Source of the DNA: UBA6059 sp040222235
GTDB taxonomy: Bacteria; Bacteroidota; Bacteroidia; Cytophagales; Cyclobacteriaceae
NCBI GenBank assembly: GCA_040222235.1
Contig: JAVKDO010000086.1
Span: 37,516-101,515, forward strand
Direction: 5' to 3'
DNA length: 64,000 nt
The notes beneath the pieces are model-generated. The model saw only the letters and a list, made by a program, of their open reading frames with translations, had not been told where the DNA came from and made no database searches. Numbering within the stretch: the stretch's first letter is position 1; each line of letters begins with the position of its first letter. Shown one piece after another: positions 44,513-53,324 of the stretch. Both the position numbers and the translations under genes were made by a program.

Positions 44513-45514
44513 ATGAGCTTACCCACTATAAAATTTTGTCCAGGAACTTTAGCAAATGGATACGACACATACAGTAGAACTTGCTTGAAAAGAATGTTTA
44601 ATAGTCGTAAAGTAAATCATGTCCTTCCATATGAAACACCAGCAAGCAACGGAGCAACTTATGACCTCTTTCTTGAAAATAGAAAGCGAATCTCAATCTC
44701 AGGTGTACAAGAAAAGTTTTCAGTTTTGCTGGAGAAAAATAAGCTTCGGCTTATTGAGGAAGGTGAACGAGGCTCATATATTCTAAAACCTATTCCTAAT
44801 GTTGGTAAGAATCTTAATCAGATGCCTGCAAATGAACATCTTACTATGCAAATAGCAAGACAAGTATTCAATATTGAAACAGCTGAAAATGCCTTAATCT
44901 TCTTTAAGGATGGTGAGCCCGCTTATATAACGAAGAGGTTTGATGTTAAAGAGGATGGCTCCAAATTAGCTACAGAAGACTTTGCTTCATTAGCAGGTCG
45001 GACTCCCCAAACACACGGAGAAAATTATAAATACTTGGGTAATTATCTAGAGATGTTCGATATAATGAAAGAACATCTTCCTGCTTACAAACTAGAGACG
45101 TCCAAACTGTTTTCATTGCTTGTTTTCAACTATTTGTTCTCAAATGGCGATGCTCATTTTAAGAATTTCTCACTAATAGAAACCCCTTTAGGAGATTATA
45201 GATTGAGTCCAGCCTATGATTTGCTTAATACGCGAATACATATTGAAGATTCTGATTTTGCATTGGATGATGCACTTCTACCAAAAAATATTGCAACAGG
45301 GAATCTATTGGTTCAATTCAATTTATTAGCTGACAAAGCGGGACTTAGCAAAAAACAAAAAAATGGAACTATTGACAATCTGCTTTCAAAATCAGACAAG
45401 GTTGAGAAATTGATTAACGCATCATTTCTAAGTAAGAATCTCAAACGTAACTACACACAAGCATATCAAACAAGATTAAAGAAGTTACAAAGCAAAGTAT
45501 ACACCGAGCGTTAA
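44513..45514 (+). CDS. hipT: HipT-like serine/threonine kinase toxin
   Basis: 333 aa, corresponding to HipA without its N-subdomain 1. The Gly-rich loop is RISISGVQEKFSV with Ser61 and Ser63 in an SIS arrangement, as in the HipT autophosphorylation sites. The catalytic part is YLFSNGDAHFKNFSLI (Asp/Asn) and LSPAYDLLNTR (metal-binding Asp). Known HipT phosphorylates tryptophanyl-tRNA synthetase, whereas HipA targets GltX; the target here is not shown by sequence. The whole three-gene block is more AT-rich than its neighbours, suggesting transfer. Confidence 0.88.
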   Translation: MSLPTIKFCPGTLANGYDTYSRTCLKRMFNSRKVNHVLPYETPASNGATYDLFLENRKRISISGVQEKFSVLLEKNKLRLIEEGERGSYILKPIPNVGKNLNQMPANEHLTMQIARQVFNIETAENALIFFKDGEPAYITKRFDVKEDGSKLATEDFASLAGRTPQTHGENYKYLGNYLEMFDIMKEHLPAYKLETSKLFSLLVFNYLFSNGDAHFKNFSLIETPLGDYRLSPAYDLLNTRIHIEDSDFALDDALLPKNIATGNLLVQFNLLADKAGLSKKQKNGTIDNLLSKSDKVEKLINASFLSKNLKRNYTQAYQTRLKKLQSKVYTER

Positions 45515-45571
45515 CAACAATTAGCCATAATTAGTCATTATCTGCCGCCCCATTTTTGATATTTCAACAGC

Positions 45572-46633
45572 CTATTTGTGACTCAAAACCCATAGCTCAA
45601 CTTGTTCAGATGAACGCCAGTGTTGATCTCTTTTTGTTCTTTCAGAAGCCGCTTTCACAGATTTTGTTAAACTCTTGTCCAATTGAAATCTTCCACACTC
45701 CGCTAGTTCCTGCTCTATCGGATGCTCTTTAGTCAGGTTTGTTATCTGAGCCAGGTTCGAAAATAGGATCACCAGTTTTCCTTCTGGTAGCAGTCTCTTT
45801 TTTGCCTCTGCAAAAAATTCAGGGAATAGAGTGTCATCGTAGTGTATCGCTTCATCATTTCTATCCTGATTAGTCGATGCTGGCAACCAAGGTGGATTAA
45901 AGACAATCAATTCAGTTGGCTTTTCCCATTTACCAAAAAGATGTGCAAAGTCTAGTTCTATCTTTCTAGACAACTTTGTCTCGCCCATAAATTCGCTCAA
46001 CCCAACAATCGCATTAGGGTTAGTATCAGTAGCAAATACCTTCTGGAAACCATGCTTGACCATTTGAAACGAAAGCACGCCACTCCCAACGCCAACATCT
46101 ATTGCCGACTTTTTTGATCCTGTATAGCGCTTCAGCCAATTGTCAAAAAGTATCAAATGATCAAAACGAGTGGGGAAATAAGTGCCGTAATAGGGATGTA
46201 TTTTGTTACGTAGTACCGGAATGGAAATTCCGTTTTGATACCACTGCCATGCGCTATTGAGACCTTGCACCTGAGGGAAGGACAATAAAAACTCAGATGT
46301 CTCCGGATAGAGTTTTTCCAGCCAACCAATAGCCGGCGCTTTTTTCACACGCAGTTTATGAGCCACAATTTCTACCAACACAAGATTTGAAAGCTTGTGA
46401 TAGGCTGACCGATATGCCCGCTGCTCTTCAAAAGACTCGTTTGGCATCTTTCCTTTCAGATGCATCCCCAACTCCTTGAGAAGCAACAATCCGTCGCTAT
46501 AAAGCTTGGATATCAATACGGGTTTGCCTGCTTCTAACGCTTCTATTGTCAGTTTTATATCTGAATCTCGACTGTACGATTCGGCCGGTTTTTCAGATAC
46601 AATTGGTTCTGGCTTGTTTACCTCTATGTCCAT
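45572..46633 (-). CDS. SAM-dependent methyltransferase with NPPW motif
   Basis: 353 aa. The C-terminal half is a class I methyltransferase: SAIDVGVGSGVLSFQMV (motif I), VFATDTNPNAIVGL, and LIVFNPPWLPAS (the NPP[YW] motif of enzymes that methylate amide or exocyclic nitrogens, such as PrmC-like and RsmC-like types). The N-terminal 150 aa are helical, with no recognised motif. Substrate (protein glutamine, rRNA or DNA) cannot be told. The gene is convergent with hipT across 57 bp. Confidence 0.78.
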   Translation of the reverse strand: MDIEVNKPEPIVSEKPAESYSRDSDIKLTIEALEAGKPVLISKLYSDGLLLLKELGMHLKGKMPNESFEEQRAYRSAYHKLSNLVLVEIVAHKLRVKKAPAIGWLEKLYPETSEFLLSFPQVQGLNSAWQWYQNGISIPVLRNKIHPYYGTYFPTRFDHLILFDNWLKRYTGSKKSAIDVGVGSGVLSFQMVKHGFQKVFATDTNPNAIVGLSEFMGETKLSRKIELDFAHLFGKWEKPTELIVFNPPWLPASTNQDRNDEAIHYDDTLFPEFFAEAKKRLLPEGKLVILFSNLAQITNLTKEHPIEQELAECGRFQLDKSLTKSVKAASERTKRDQHWRSSEQVELWVLSHK

Positions 46634-46886
46634 AATGATCGAGTGGTTTACTACGGAAAATTACACCCCTGCATTTTATCATCGAGCAACGAAATGATAA
46701 TGAATAGCACAGGTAACTAATATCACGGCGAAGATACTTCCTAAATATGCATCATAGCACAGCCAGCTAGAAGTAGACAAGTAATAATCAACCGGCACAT
46801 TGACAAAGACGATCTAGCGAAGTAACTTCTGCTAAGACCACAGATCTGCAACAGGTTGCTACTCAATCCAAAATAAAGGAATAGTG

Positions 46887-47258
46887 ATGAATGAAATTGT
46901 GCTAAAAGGAATACCAACCCTCAGGGTTCTCGACTATCGAAAAGCAATGGACTTCTACATTGACGGGCTGGGATTTGTTATTGATTGGGAACATCGGTTT
47001 GGCCCAAGTGAACCTGTCTACATGCAAATTTCTCGAAATGGACTAACACTTCACCTTTCAGAAAATAAAAGATTTGAAACGGGCGTAATCGTTTTTGTTG
47101 ATTGTAAAGAGCTAACCCAATTCTATGCTGATTTGATTAATAGGAAAACTAAAATCGAATTGAATAAACCTGAAAGCACAAATTGGCAAACGATACAAAT
47201 GGAGATTGAAGACCCATTCGGAAATTTATTGAGATTTAACGAAACTGTTATTGAATAG
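46887..47258 (+). CDS. VOC-superfamily protein (bleomycin-resistance-like)
   Basis: 123 aa from the ATG at 46887, one codon after a GTG. Paired beta-alpha-beta-beta-beta modules are visible: TLRVLDYRKAMDFYIDGLGF, GLTLHLSENK, then IQMEIEDPFGNLLRF. The family includes bleomycin-binding and glyoxalase-type enzymes; resistance is not implied. Its pattern (EDPFGNLLRF) keeps the final metal or ligand position. Intact frame. Confidence 0.78.
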   Translation: MNEIVLKGIPTLRVLDYRKAMDFYIDGLGFVIDWEHRFGPSEPVYMQISRNGLTLHLSENKRFETGVIVFVDCKELTQFYADLINRKTKIELNKPESTNWQTIQMEIEDPFGNLLRFNETVIE

Positions 47259-47365
47259 AAACGCTGTACAACAGCAGCTATAAAAAAATTCCCCAGCGAA
47301 ACTATGTGCGGATGTTTTGTCTACTTTCATATCCGTAAATGCCGGCCCAGCTCAAAACTCAACAT

Positions 47366-47788
47366 ATGAAACAATCCATAGTTCATATTGCCCTTGTAGT
47401 AAAAGACTATGATGAGGCCATAGACTTCTACACCCAAAAGCTCAACTTCGAATTGCTAGAGGATACTTATCTACCTGAGGAAGACAAAAGGTGGGTGGTA
47501 GTGGCACCTCCTAATTCTAAGGGCACGACGATCCTTTTAGCAAGAGCATCCAAAGCTGAGCAAGAGGATTTCATTGGCAATCAAGCGGGAGGACGAGTCT
47601 TCCTATTCTTAAACACCGATGATTTTTGGAGAGACTACAATGAAATGATCTCAAAGAGTGTCGAGTTTGTCAGAGAGCCCAAAGAAGCAGCGTACGGCAC
47701 GGTCGCCGTGTTTAAGGATCTTTATGGTAATCTATGGGACCTGCTGGAACTCAATGCCGAGCATCCCCTTGCAAAAAGAATGAGATGA
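47366..47788 (+). CDS. VOC-superfamily protein (glyoxalase-like)
   Basis: 140 aa from the ATG at 47366; an earlier ATG at 47339 adds nine codons. VHIALVVKDYDEAIDFYTQK and FKDLYGNLWDLLEL bracket two VOC modules with the GTTILLARASKAEQ insert seen in a common Bacteroidota group. Substrate unknown. An alpha/beta hydrolase gene starts about 47 bp downstream. Confidence 0.8.
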   Translation: MKQSIVHIALVVKDYDEAIDFYTQKLNFELLEDTYLPEEDKRWVVVAPPNSKGTTILLARASKAEQEDFIGNQAGGRVFLFLNTDDFWRDYNEMISKSVEFVREPKEAAYGTVAVFKDLYGNLWDLLELNAEHPLAKRMR

Positions 47789-47834
47789 ACGAGCTCCTTC
47801 CAACATCATAAAAGGAGGTTTAAGTTTGGAGCAA

Positions 47835-48701
47835 ATGACAGATCAGATAAACTATCAAAATTCAAATCTTAAATCTGTAGACATTGAAGATGTTTCTATC
47901 GGATTAAGAGAACTCGGTTCTGGAAATGAAGTCTTCTTTATACACGGTTTCCCAACGCACGGCTACACTTGGAGAAAGATAATTCCCAAATTGTCTGGTA
48001 CTTACAAGTGCAACGTGATTGACTTACCAGGGCTCGGAGATAGCAAATGGTCTGTCAACTCAAAGTTTGACAGCCAATCCCAAGCAGCTTATTTAGTTGC
48101 GCTCATTAAAAAGATGGGTGTCAATAAGTGCTCCTTAATCGCGCATGATTCGGGTGCGACCATTGCAAGAATAATTGCAATCCAAGAACCCCATTTGGTT
48201 GACAAACTAGTACTTATAAACACAGAGGTTCCTTATCACAGACCACCTTGGATACCATTTTATCAAGCAGTAGGATTGCTGCCATTGGTTCCTGACCTCA
48301 TTAGAATTGCATTGAAGATGAATTGGTTTCTGAGATCCTCAATGGGCTTTAGAGAGGCCTATTCAGACAAGTCAATGTTCGATGATCCTAACAATCTAGG
48401 TCCATACATCAAACCTATAATTTCATCCAGGGAAAAAACGATTGGCGCTTTTAAGTACCTAAAGGGGATCGACTGGAAGGTGGTCGATAGCTTCAAAGAA
48501 GATCATCAAAAGATAAAGGCTCGTACTCTTCTGGTCTGGGGCGAAGACGACAAGACCTTCCCGGTGGAGCATGCCGAAACAATGACACAACAGTTCAACC
48601 CGACATGTGAATTGCGGAGAATCAAAGGAGCCTCATTGCTTCCTCATGAGGAGAAAAGCCATGAAGTAGCTATCGTTATTGTTGACTTCTTAAGCGGTTG
48701 A
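47835..48701 (+). CDS. Alpha/beta hydrolase, epoxide hydrolase/haloalkane dehalogenase-like
   Basis: 288 aa from the ATG at 47835. The oxyanion loop is FIHGFPTHGYTW, the nucleophile elbow is LIAHDSGATIA with Asp where most esterases have Ser, and the late acid/His region is LLVWGEDDKTFPVEHAE and LLPHEEKSHE. An Asp nucleophile is characteristic of haloalkane dehalogenases and epoxide hydrolases, though the usual Trp after Asp is Ser here. It may act with the adjacent VOC gene, which is inference from position only. Confidence 0.78.
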   Translation: MTDQINYQNSNLKSVDIEDVSIGLRELGSGNEVFFIHGFPTHGYTWRKIIPKLSGTYKCNVIDLPGLGDSKWSVNSKFDSQSQAAYLVALIKKMGVNKCSLIAHDSGATIARIIAIQEPHLVDKLVLINTEVPYHRPPWIPFYQAVGLLPLVPDLIRIALKMNWFLRSSMGFREAYSDKSMFDDPNNLGPYIKPIISSREKTIGAFKYLKGIDWKVVDSFKEDHQKIKARTLLVWGEDDKTFPVEHAETMTQQFNPTCELRRIKGASLLPHEEKSHEVAIVIVDFLSG

Positions 48702-48747
48702 GTTTTAGCAGCAAGCCGATAAGTACACCCTAAATGAAAAGATCAAG

Positions 48748-49752
48748 TTGATAATACGAAAAGAGGAAATGCAAGACGTGCTTTACAAGCTTTTCAGAAA
48801 ATACCAGTTTTCTGAAAGCAAAGCATTGGCACTTGCTGAAGTGCACACAGAAAATACATTGCGCGGGGTAAATTCTCATGGAGTAAACCGGGTACCACAC
48901 TTCATAGAGGCCGTGGAGAAGGGAATAGTAAAAGTCGATACCGAAGCTCAGAAAGCCGAGAGTTTTGGAAGTATTGAGCGGTGGGATGGCCACTTTGGTG
49001 CTGGCGTGCTCAATGCGATCATATGCACAAATAGAGCCATAGCGCTAGCCATGACTAGCGGGATCGGACTCGTAGCACTACGCAACACTAATCATTGGAT
49101 GAGAGCAGGATACTACGGATGGCAAGCCACCGATAAAGACTGCATTGCCATCCTTTTTAGCAATACCAAACCCAATATGCCAGCATGGGGTGGACAAGAA
49201 AACAGTATTGGAAATAATCCCTTTGTGGTATCTATTCCCAGAGCGGAGGGGCATGTGGTGCTAGATATGGCACTCTCTCAATTTTCATTTGGTAAAATAC
49301 ATGAGTATCAGTTGCAAGGAAAGCAACTTCCCTACCCCGGTGGTTGGGATGCTGACAATGCGCTTACAAATGATCCTGAAAAGATACTCTCAACAGGACG
49401 TGTTGTACCAACGGGCTATTGGAAGGGCTCTGCGCTCTCCATGGTACTGGATATGCTGGCCACCTTGCTGTCAGCCGGAAACTCTACCTCGAAATTGAGC
49501 GAGAAGGAATATGAAACCGGAATCTCGCAAGTATTTCTTTGTATCAATCCAGATGTTTTTCATGACAAAGCTCTAGGGCAAAACCTACTCAATGAAATAA
49601 TTGAATACACCCGTGACTCGACACCATCGCAAACTGGAGGCAGTACCTATTATCCGGGTGAAAGATCTATGCTTGCTAAAAATATGAATTTGAAAAATGG
49701 AATGGAGGTTAATCAAACGATCTGGCAAGACATTCTAAACTTGTTGGCATAA
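48748..49752 (+). CDS. 3-dehydro-L-gulonate 2-dehydrogenase-like (Ldh family oxidoreductase)
   Basis: 334 aa with a TTG start; this start aligns with the N-terminus of E. coli YiaK. SHGVNRVPHFIEAVEKG, IGLVALRNTNHWMRAGYYGWQA, VLDMALSQFSFGK and PTGYWKGSALSMVLDMLATLLS match YiaK (DlgD) closely. The family uses NADH to reduce 2,3-diketo-L-gulonate. No neighbouring yia-type transport or kinase genes are present, so the physiological role may differ. Confidence 0.85.
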   Translation: MIIRKEEMQDVLYKLFRKYQFSESKALALAEVHTENTLRGVNSHGVNRVPHFIEAVEKGIVKVDTEAQKAESFGSIERWDGHFGAGVLNAIICTNRAIALAMTSGIGLVALRNTNHWMRAGYYGWQATDKDCIAILFSNTKPNMPAWGGQENSIGNNPFVVSIPRAEGHVVLDMALSQFSFGKIHEYQLQGKQLPYPGGWDADNALTNDPEKILSTGRVVPTGYWKGSALSMVLDMLATLLSAGNSTSKLSEKEYETGISQVFLCINPDVFHDKALGQNLLNEIIEYTRDSTPSQTGGSTYYPGERSMLAKNMNLKNGMEVNQTIWQDILNLLA

Positions 49753-49869
49753 CCCTCCCAACTCACATTCAAAATTTCCTCATGCGCTCTGAAGAATGGC
49801 ATAGGGTTTCGGATAAATACTTGAGCAAGTACGCAATCTCCAAATACTTGCCTACAGACTCGCGTCCTT

Positions 49870-50574
49870 CTACAATAAACCCTTCTTACCAAGCAGCCGA
49901 AAAAACTCTTCTTGGTAAGTCTTTCCTATCGGAATTCGTGCTTCTCCCAGCCTGATGATTGATCTTTCGATGCTATCAATCTTGTCAATCGATACCATGT
50001 ACGACTTATGAACGCGGATGAAACTTTCTACTGGCAGTACCTCCTCAAACGAGGCAAACTTTTGCAGGCTCATGATGGGTTTGCTAGTAGTATGAATCCT
50101 AAGGTAGTCGCTCATCCCTTCGATATAGAGAATAGTATCGGTAGGCACTTTTTCGATTCGATATTCGGTCTTTACGAAAATGATAGCTCCTGACTGGTCA
50201 TTCTGATGAGCCCGTATGGTGAATTCCTCATACACCTTGTCCACTGCCTTCAAGAACCGTGTAAAGTCAAAAGGCTTTAGCAGATAGTCACTCACATGCA
50301 GCTCATAGCCTTGCAATGCATATTCCTGATAAGCTGTCGTCAGGATAATCAACGGCTTTTCCGATAGGCTCTCAAGCAACTCAATACCCGTCATCTCATC
50401 CATGTGGATGTCAAGAAATACAAGGTCTACGCTACTCTCCTTGATGTACCTCAGTCCATCGAGACTGCTCCGGAAGCTTTCTCTAAGGGTGAGATAAGGT
50501 GATCTCTTCACAAAACCCTCCAGCTTGGTCGCAGCTAAGGGCTCGTCTTCGATGATGATACAGGAGAGTGTCAT
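49870..50574 (-). CDS. LytTR-family response regulator
   Basis: 234 aa. The receiver has IIEDEPLAATKLE and the phospho-acceptor Asp55 in LVFLDIHMDEMTG, then TAYQEYALQGYELHVSDYLLKP. The LytTR DNA-binding domain is in the C-terminal half (RIEKVPTDTILYIEGMSDYL, FIRVHKSYMVSIDKI, RIPIGKTYQEEF). It overlaps the LytS-type kinase gene by 4 bp, making a standard pair. Target genes are unknown. Confidence 0.92.
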   Translation of the reverse strand: MTLSCIIIEDEPLAATKLEGFVKRSPYLTLRESFRSSLDGLRYIKESSVDLVFLDIHMDEMTGIELLESLSEKPLIILTTAYQEYALQGYELHVSDYLLKPFDFTRFLKAVDKVYEEFTIRAHQNDQSGAIIFVKTEYRIEKVPTDTILYIEGMSDYLRIHTTSKPIMSLQKFASFEEVLPVESFIRVHKSYMVSIDKIDSIERSIIRLGEARIPIGKTYQEEFFRLLGKKGLL

Positions 50575-51581
50575 GCCATTCTTATGGATAGATCTACTTC
50601 GAATATATTATCTCTGCTCGAAATCTGAAGATCGAAAGCATCGGGATAAAGCAGCTCCAATCTTCTACGAGCATTAGCAAGCCCTATTCCTTGATACTTG
50701 TCTTGATGATCTCGTGATGCAGGGTTAAAGTAATTCCTACAGATCAAACGTACCCGGTCGTTTGCCGCTTCCAAATGAATGGTTATTGCCGGCATAGTGG
50801 ATGGTTTGGAGACAAACTTAAAAGTGTTTTCAACAAATGGCAGAAACAGCAGTGGAGCTATTGTCACTCCATTGGACTTATTATCAATCTTTAGTTCTAC
50901 ATAATCCGGTTGCTCAAACCTCATCCGCTGCAACTCAGTCAGTTGACGGATATACGCTATTTCCTTTTCGATAGGGACTTCTTTACCATCACTTTCATAG
51001 AGCATATACCGAAGTAAGGCCGACAACTTTATGAGCATGGCCGATGCTTCATCCTGAGACTGATAGATCAGTGTATCTATATTGTTGAGCGTATTGAAGA
51101 GAAAATGAGGGCTCAGCTGGGCTTTCAGCATCGCTAGTTCATTGCGCAATGATTGGTTTTCTAATGCTGTCTTGTTTTGCAGGTTTTGGTTCCAACTGAT
51201 GAAGCCTCTGAGCAGACTCCCACATTGACTGATAAGAAAGGAACCTCCCGTACCCTCAATAAACTTCTGAAAGGCAAACTCTCTAAATGACGGGTAGATC
51301 AACCAGAAGACTCCAACAAAAATCAGAGACATCACTACACTGAATAAAACCGATACGATGAGATAGGCATAGTATCTCCTCGAGTCAAGAAAAAGTGGTT
51401 GAAAGTAGAAGTAAAACGAATAGAAGTTGATAATGCCCCACAGCAAAAGGAGAAAGGGTGCCACATAGTTAGTGGACATAAATGTCAGCTCTACTGGATT
51501 GGAGCTGACGCTCATCCATGAGAGAGCGACAAATACAGTCCAAAACAAAAAATGAACAATGAAGTAGAGAAGTTTCTGCAT
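50571..51581 (-). CDS. LytS-type sensor histidine kinase
   Basis: 336 aa. Four membrane segments occupy residues 1-100, then the HisKA_7TM-type kinase core with phospho-acceptor His159 in LKAQLSPHFLFNTLNNIDTL and a short HATPase part (PFVENTFKF, then the G box GIGLANARRRLELLY). It probably senses an envelope signal and phosphorylates the LytTR regulator next to it. Its ATG abuts an exact copy of the decamer CCTACCGGAA (51581-51590), the only copy that touches a start codon. Confidence 0.9.
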   Translation of the reverse strand: MQKLLYFIVHFLFWTVFVALSWMSVSSNPVELTFMSTNYVAPFLLLLWGIINFYSFYFYFQPLFLDSRRYYAYLIVSVLFSVVMSLIFVGVFWLIYPSFREFAFQKFIEGTGGSFLISQCGSLLRGFISWNQNLQNKTALENQSLRNELAMLKAQLSPHFLFNTLNNIDTLIYQSQDEASAMLIKLSALLRYMLYESDGKEVPIEKEIAYIRQLTELQRMRFEQPDYVELKIDNKSNGVTIAPLLFLPFVENTFKFVSKPSTMPAITIHLEAANDRVRLICRNYFNPASRDHQDKYQGIGLANARRRLELLYPDAFDLQISSRDNIFEVDLSIRMA

Positions 51582-51602
51582 TCCGGTAGGTATCAGATCA
51601 TA

Positions 51603-51785
51603 AATCTGAGTTCGATTATTGAATATTTTAAGAACAACCTAGAATTGTCTTTTCTTTACGATAGGAGAAACCCTATTAATTTTTGCAGTCGAATAAGAGC
51701 ATAGTACTTGCCTCCAATTTAAGAAGATATCTCCGCTACGCTGCGATATGACAATTCTAGGGTGTTTTAGTCTCAAGCTCAGGTT
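51603..51785. mobile_element. MITE-like element, copy 2 (183 bp, inverted)
   Basis: Opposite in orientation to copy 1 at 25971-26282 and shorter by about 100 bp of internal sequence. It shares the end sequences (AATCTGAGTT..AGCTCAGGTT), the inner pair CCTAGAATTGTC/GACAATTCTAGG and the conserved core AAGAAGATATCTCC..GCTGCGATATGACA. It lies upstream of the histidine kinase gene and has no coding frame. Confidence 0.8.
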
Positions 51786-51795
51786 ATGAATATAA

Positions 51796-52407
51796 TCAAC
51801 CAGATATTGAAACATCTTGCCTCTGATATTTTTCCCACTGCCGACCGATGATTTTGAGCATGACCGGATAAACGACATACAGTCTGAAAGGCTTGATCAA
51901 TTGCATATAAAAATGACCCAGTAACCCTTTTGGTTTTACATAAACAGTCATTTGCACGCCATACTTGCCATTGCCTCTTGCCACCCGACCGAAGTGAGCA
52001 GCTGCGAGTACGGTCGCGTTTTCTATCTCTGACAGCATCTCCTCCCTGAGGTCATATACAGGCACAAAATCCCCGAAACCTTCAAAGTGAGTATCAAGGT
52101 CATGCAATCCTTCCTGGCTAGCATATCGCTCTCTTATACTTCCGATAGGTAGTGATTCTTTGAGCTTGGTGTCGTCCTCCCATCCAAACACTCTGCCTAG
52201 GAAAAATCTCAGCTGGAACAACCACCCTGCGAATCCACTTGATGCTGTTTTCTCTAAGGCCTGTACGAAGGCGGTATTTAACTCACCTATGGGTTGGTCG
52301 GCTTTCACTTCGACGGGTAGCAACCACACATCTTCTATTCTCAAGTCCTTTAGTAGACTATGCACTCTCCATGGGTGTTTCAAGTGTTCTTCTTTATTGA
52401 TTCGCAT
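51796..52407 (-). CDS. DUF2867 family protein
   Basis: 203 aa. HPWRVHSLLKDLRIEDVWLLPVEV, FLGRVFGWEDD, FVPVYDLREEMLSEIENATVLA and QMTVYVKPKGLLGHFYM fit DUF2867, a SRPBCC/START-like domain also found fused to SDR proteins. It may bind a hydrophobic ligand; the function is not established. The start overlaps the membrane protein gene's end by 14 bp, so they form one operon. Confidence 0.75.
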   Translation of the reverse strand: MRINKEEHLKHPWRVHSLLKDLRIEDVWLLPVEVKADQPIGELNTAFVQALEKTASSGFAGWLFQLRFFLGRVFGWEDDTKLKESLPIGSIRERYASQEGLHDLDTHFEGFGDFVPVYDLREEMLSEIENATVLAAAHFGRVARGNGKYGVQMTVYVKPKGLLGHFYMQLIKPFRLYVVYPVMLKIIGRQWEKYQRQDVSISG

Positions 52408-52789
52408 GACTTAATCGATTAGTCTGCACTAAGGGCAGTGTGAAGAATAAAACTGTGATGATCATGAAAATGGCGAATACCAAACTCCCGTTTGGAAAAT
52501 AGAATTCCATTGCCAAACGTGACAAATAGAGGGTAACAAACATCCCAATAAAGATGCGGCCAGCGGCATTTGATAATAGCCTACGCGGCATAACCAACAA
52601 GACAAAAGCCGTGTAGAAAAAGAATACGATCGAGAACAGATTGAGCATCTGCACAATATTGCTATTGTCTAGACTTAGCAGAGACAACTCCTCAGACCAG
52701 TCAAATAGTCGCCAATAGCTAATGTGTAATACACCAATCAGTAGGTTGATCAGTCCTCCTAGTCGAATTAATACAATAGATGTTTTCAT
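52394..52789 (-). CDS. Small four-helix membrane protein
   Basis: 131 aa from the ATG at 52789. Four hydrophobic segments are visible (LGGLINLLIGVLHISYW, FSIVFFFYTAFVLLVM, IFIGMFVTLYLSRLAM, VFAIFMIITVLFFTLPLV). No family recognised. It is co-transcribed with the DUF2867 gene. Confidence 0.65.
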   Translation of the reverse strand: MKTSIVLIRLGGLINLLIGVLHISYWRLFDWSEELSLLSLDNSNIVQMLNLFSIVFFFYTAFVLLVMPRRLLSNAAGRIFIGMFVTLYLSRLAMEFYFPNGSLVFAIFMIITVLFFTLPLVQTNRLSHANQ

Positions 52790-53324
52790 ATCTTTTTGAG
52801 ACAAAGGAGGAAGAATGATGCCATCATGTCAAACGTAATCGGTGAACTGTCGAATTGTATCTGCGAACAGATTGGGGGACTCATTCTCGAATTCGGTTGA
52901 TTTACGTAAGTCAAGATCTCCTCGGTATTGGAGGTATCCCAATTAGAGAAAAATGGAGGGCTTTTGAGCTTTCATTACTGATAATCCTACTTTGTCAATT
53001 CAGACAAGCTGTCACGTTGAGGCTCTCGAAACGTCCTATTTGATTAGGGTTTCGACACGCTCAATCTGACAAGTTTTATCGGAAACTCCAATCTGACATA
53101 TATAGGAATAAGGAAAGATGATCAGTTTGTCTATTTCAAATTAGCAACCTATTGACCGAGCTAGAGAGTATTGCGAACTTTACTAGACCAAACCTGGAGG
53201 ATGAGAAATTTTATATAGCGTAAAAAAATACCCGATTGACTTTTCAGGAAGCGTAACTCATTATACGGTGTTTGCCAAATAGGTTCGCACTATACCGGCT
53301 TTTCTATTATGTTAGTCTTTAGCA
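52790..53324. other. Gene-free stretch with a family 3 hairpin
   Basis: No supported gene in 535 bp. It holds the repeat hairpin at 53011-53070 and should contain the promoter of the LuxR-type gene at 53325. Confidence 0.55.
53011..53070. repeat. Repeat family 3 hairpin
   Basis: Arms GTCACGTTGAGGCTCTCGAA and TTCGACACGCTCAATCTGAC are imperfectly complementary, with a 20-base loop. Same family as 38434-38497, where the arm order is reversed. Confidence 0.75.

Noticed and set aside
43589..46836. Shared 16-mer TAACTTCTGCTAAGAC at 43589 and 46821 as island boundaries
   Set aside because: It does bracket the hip locus and a methyltransferase gene, but the surrounding similarity is weak and there is no integrase or tRNA target; could be chance or a minor repeat.
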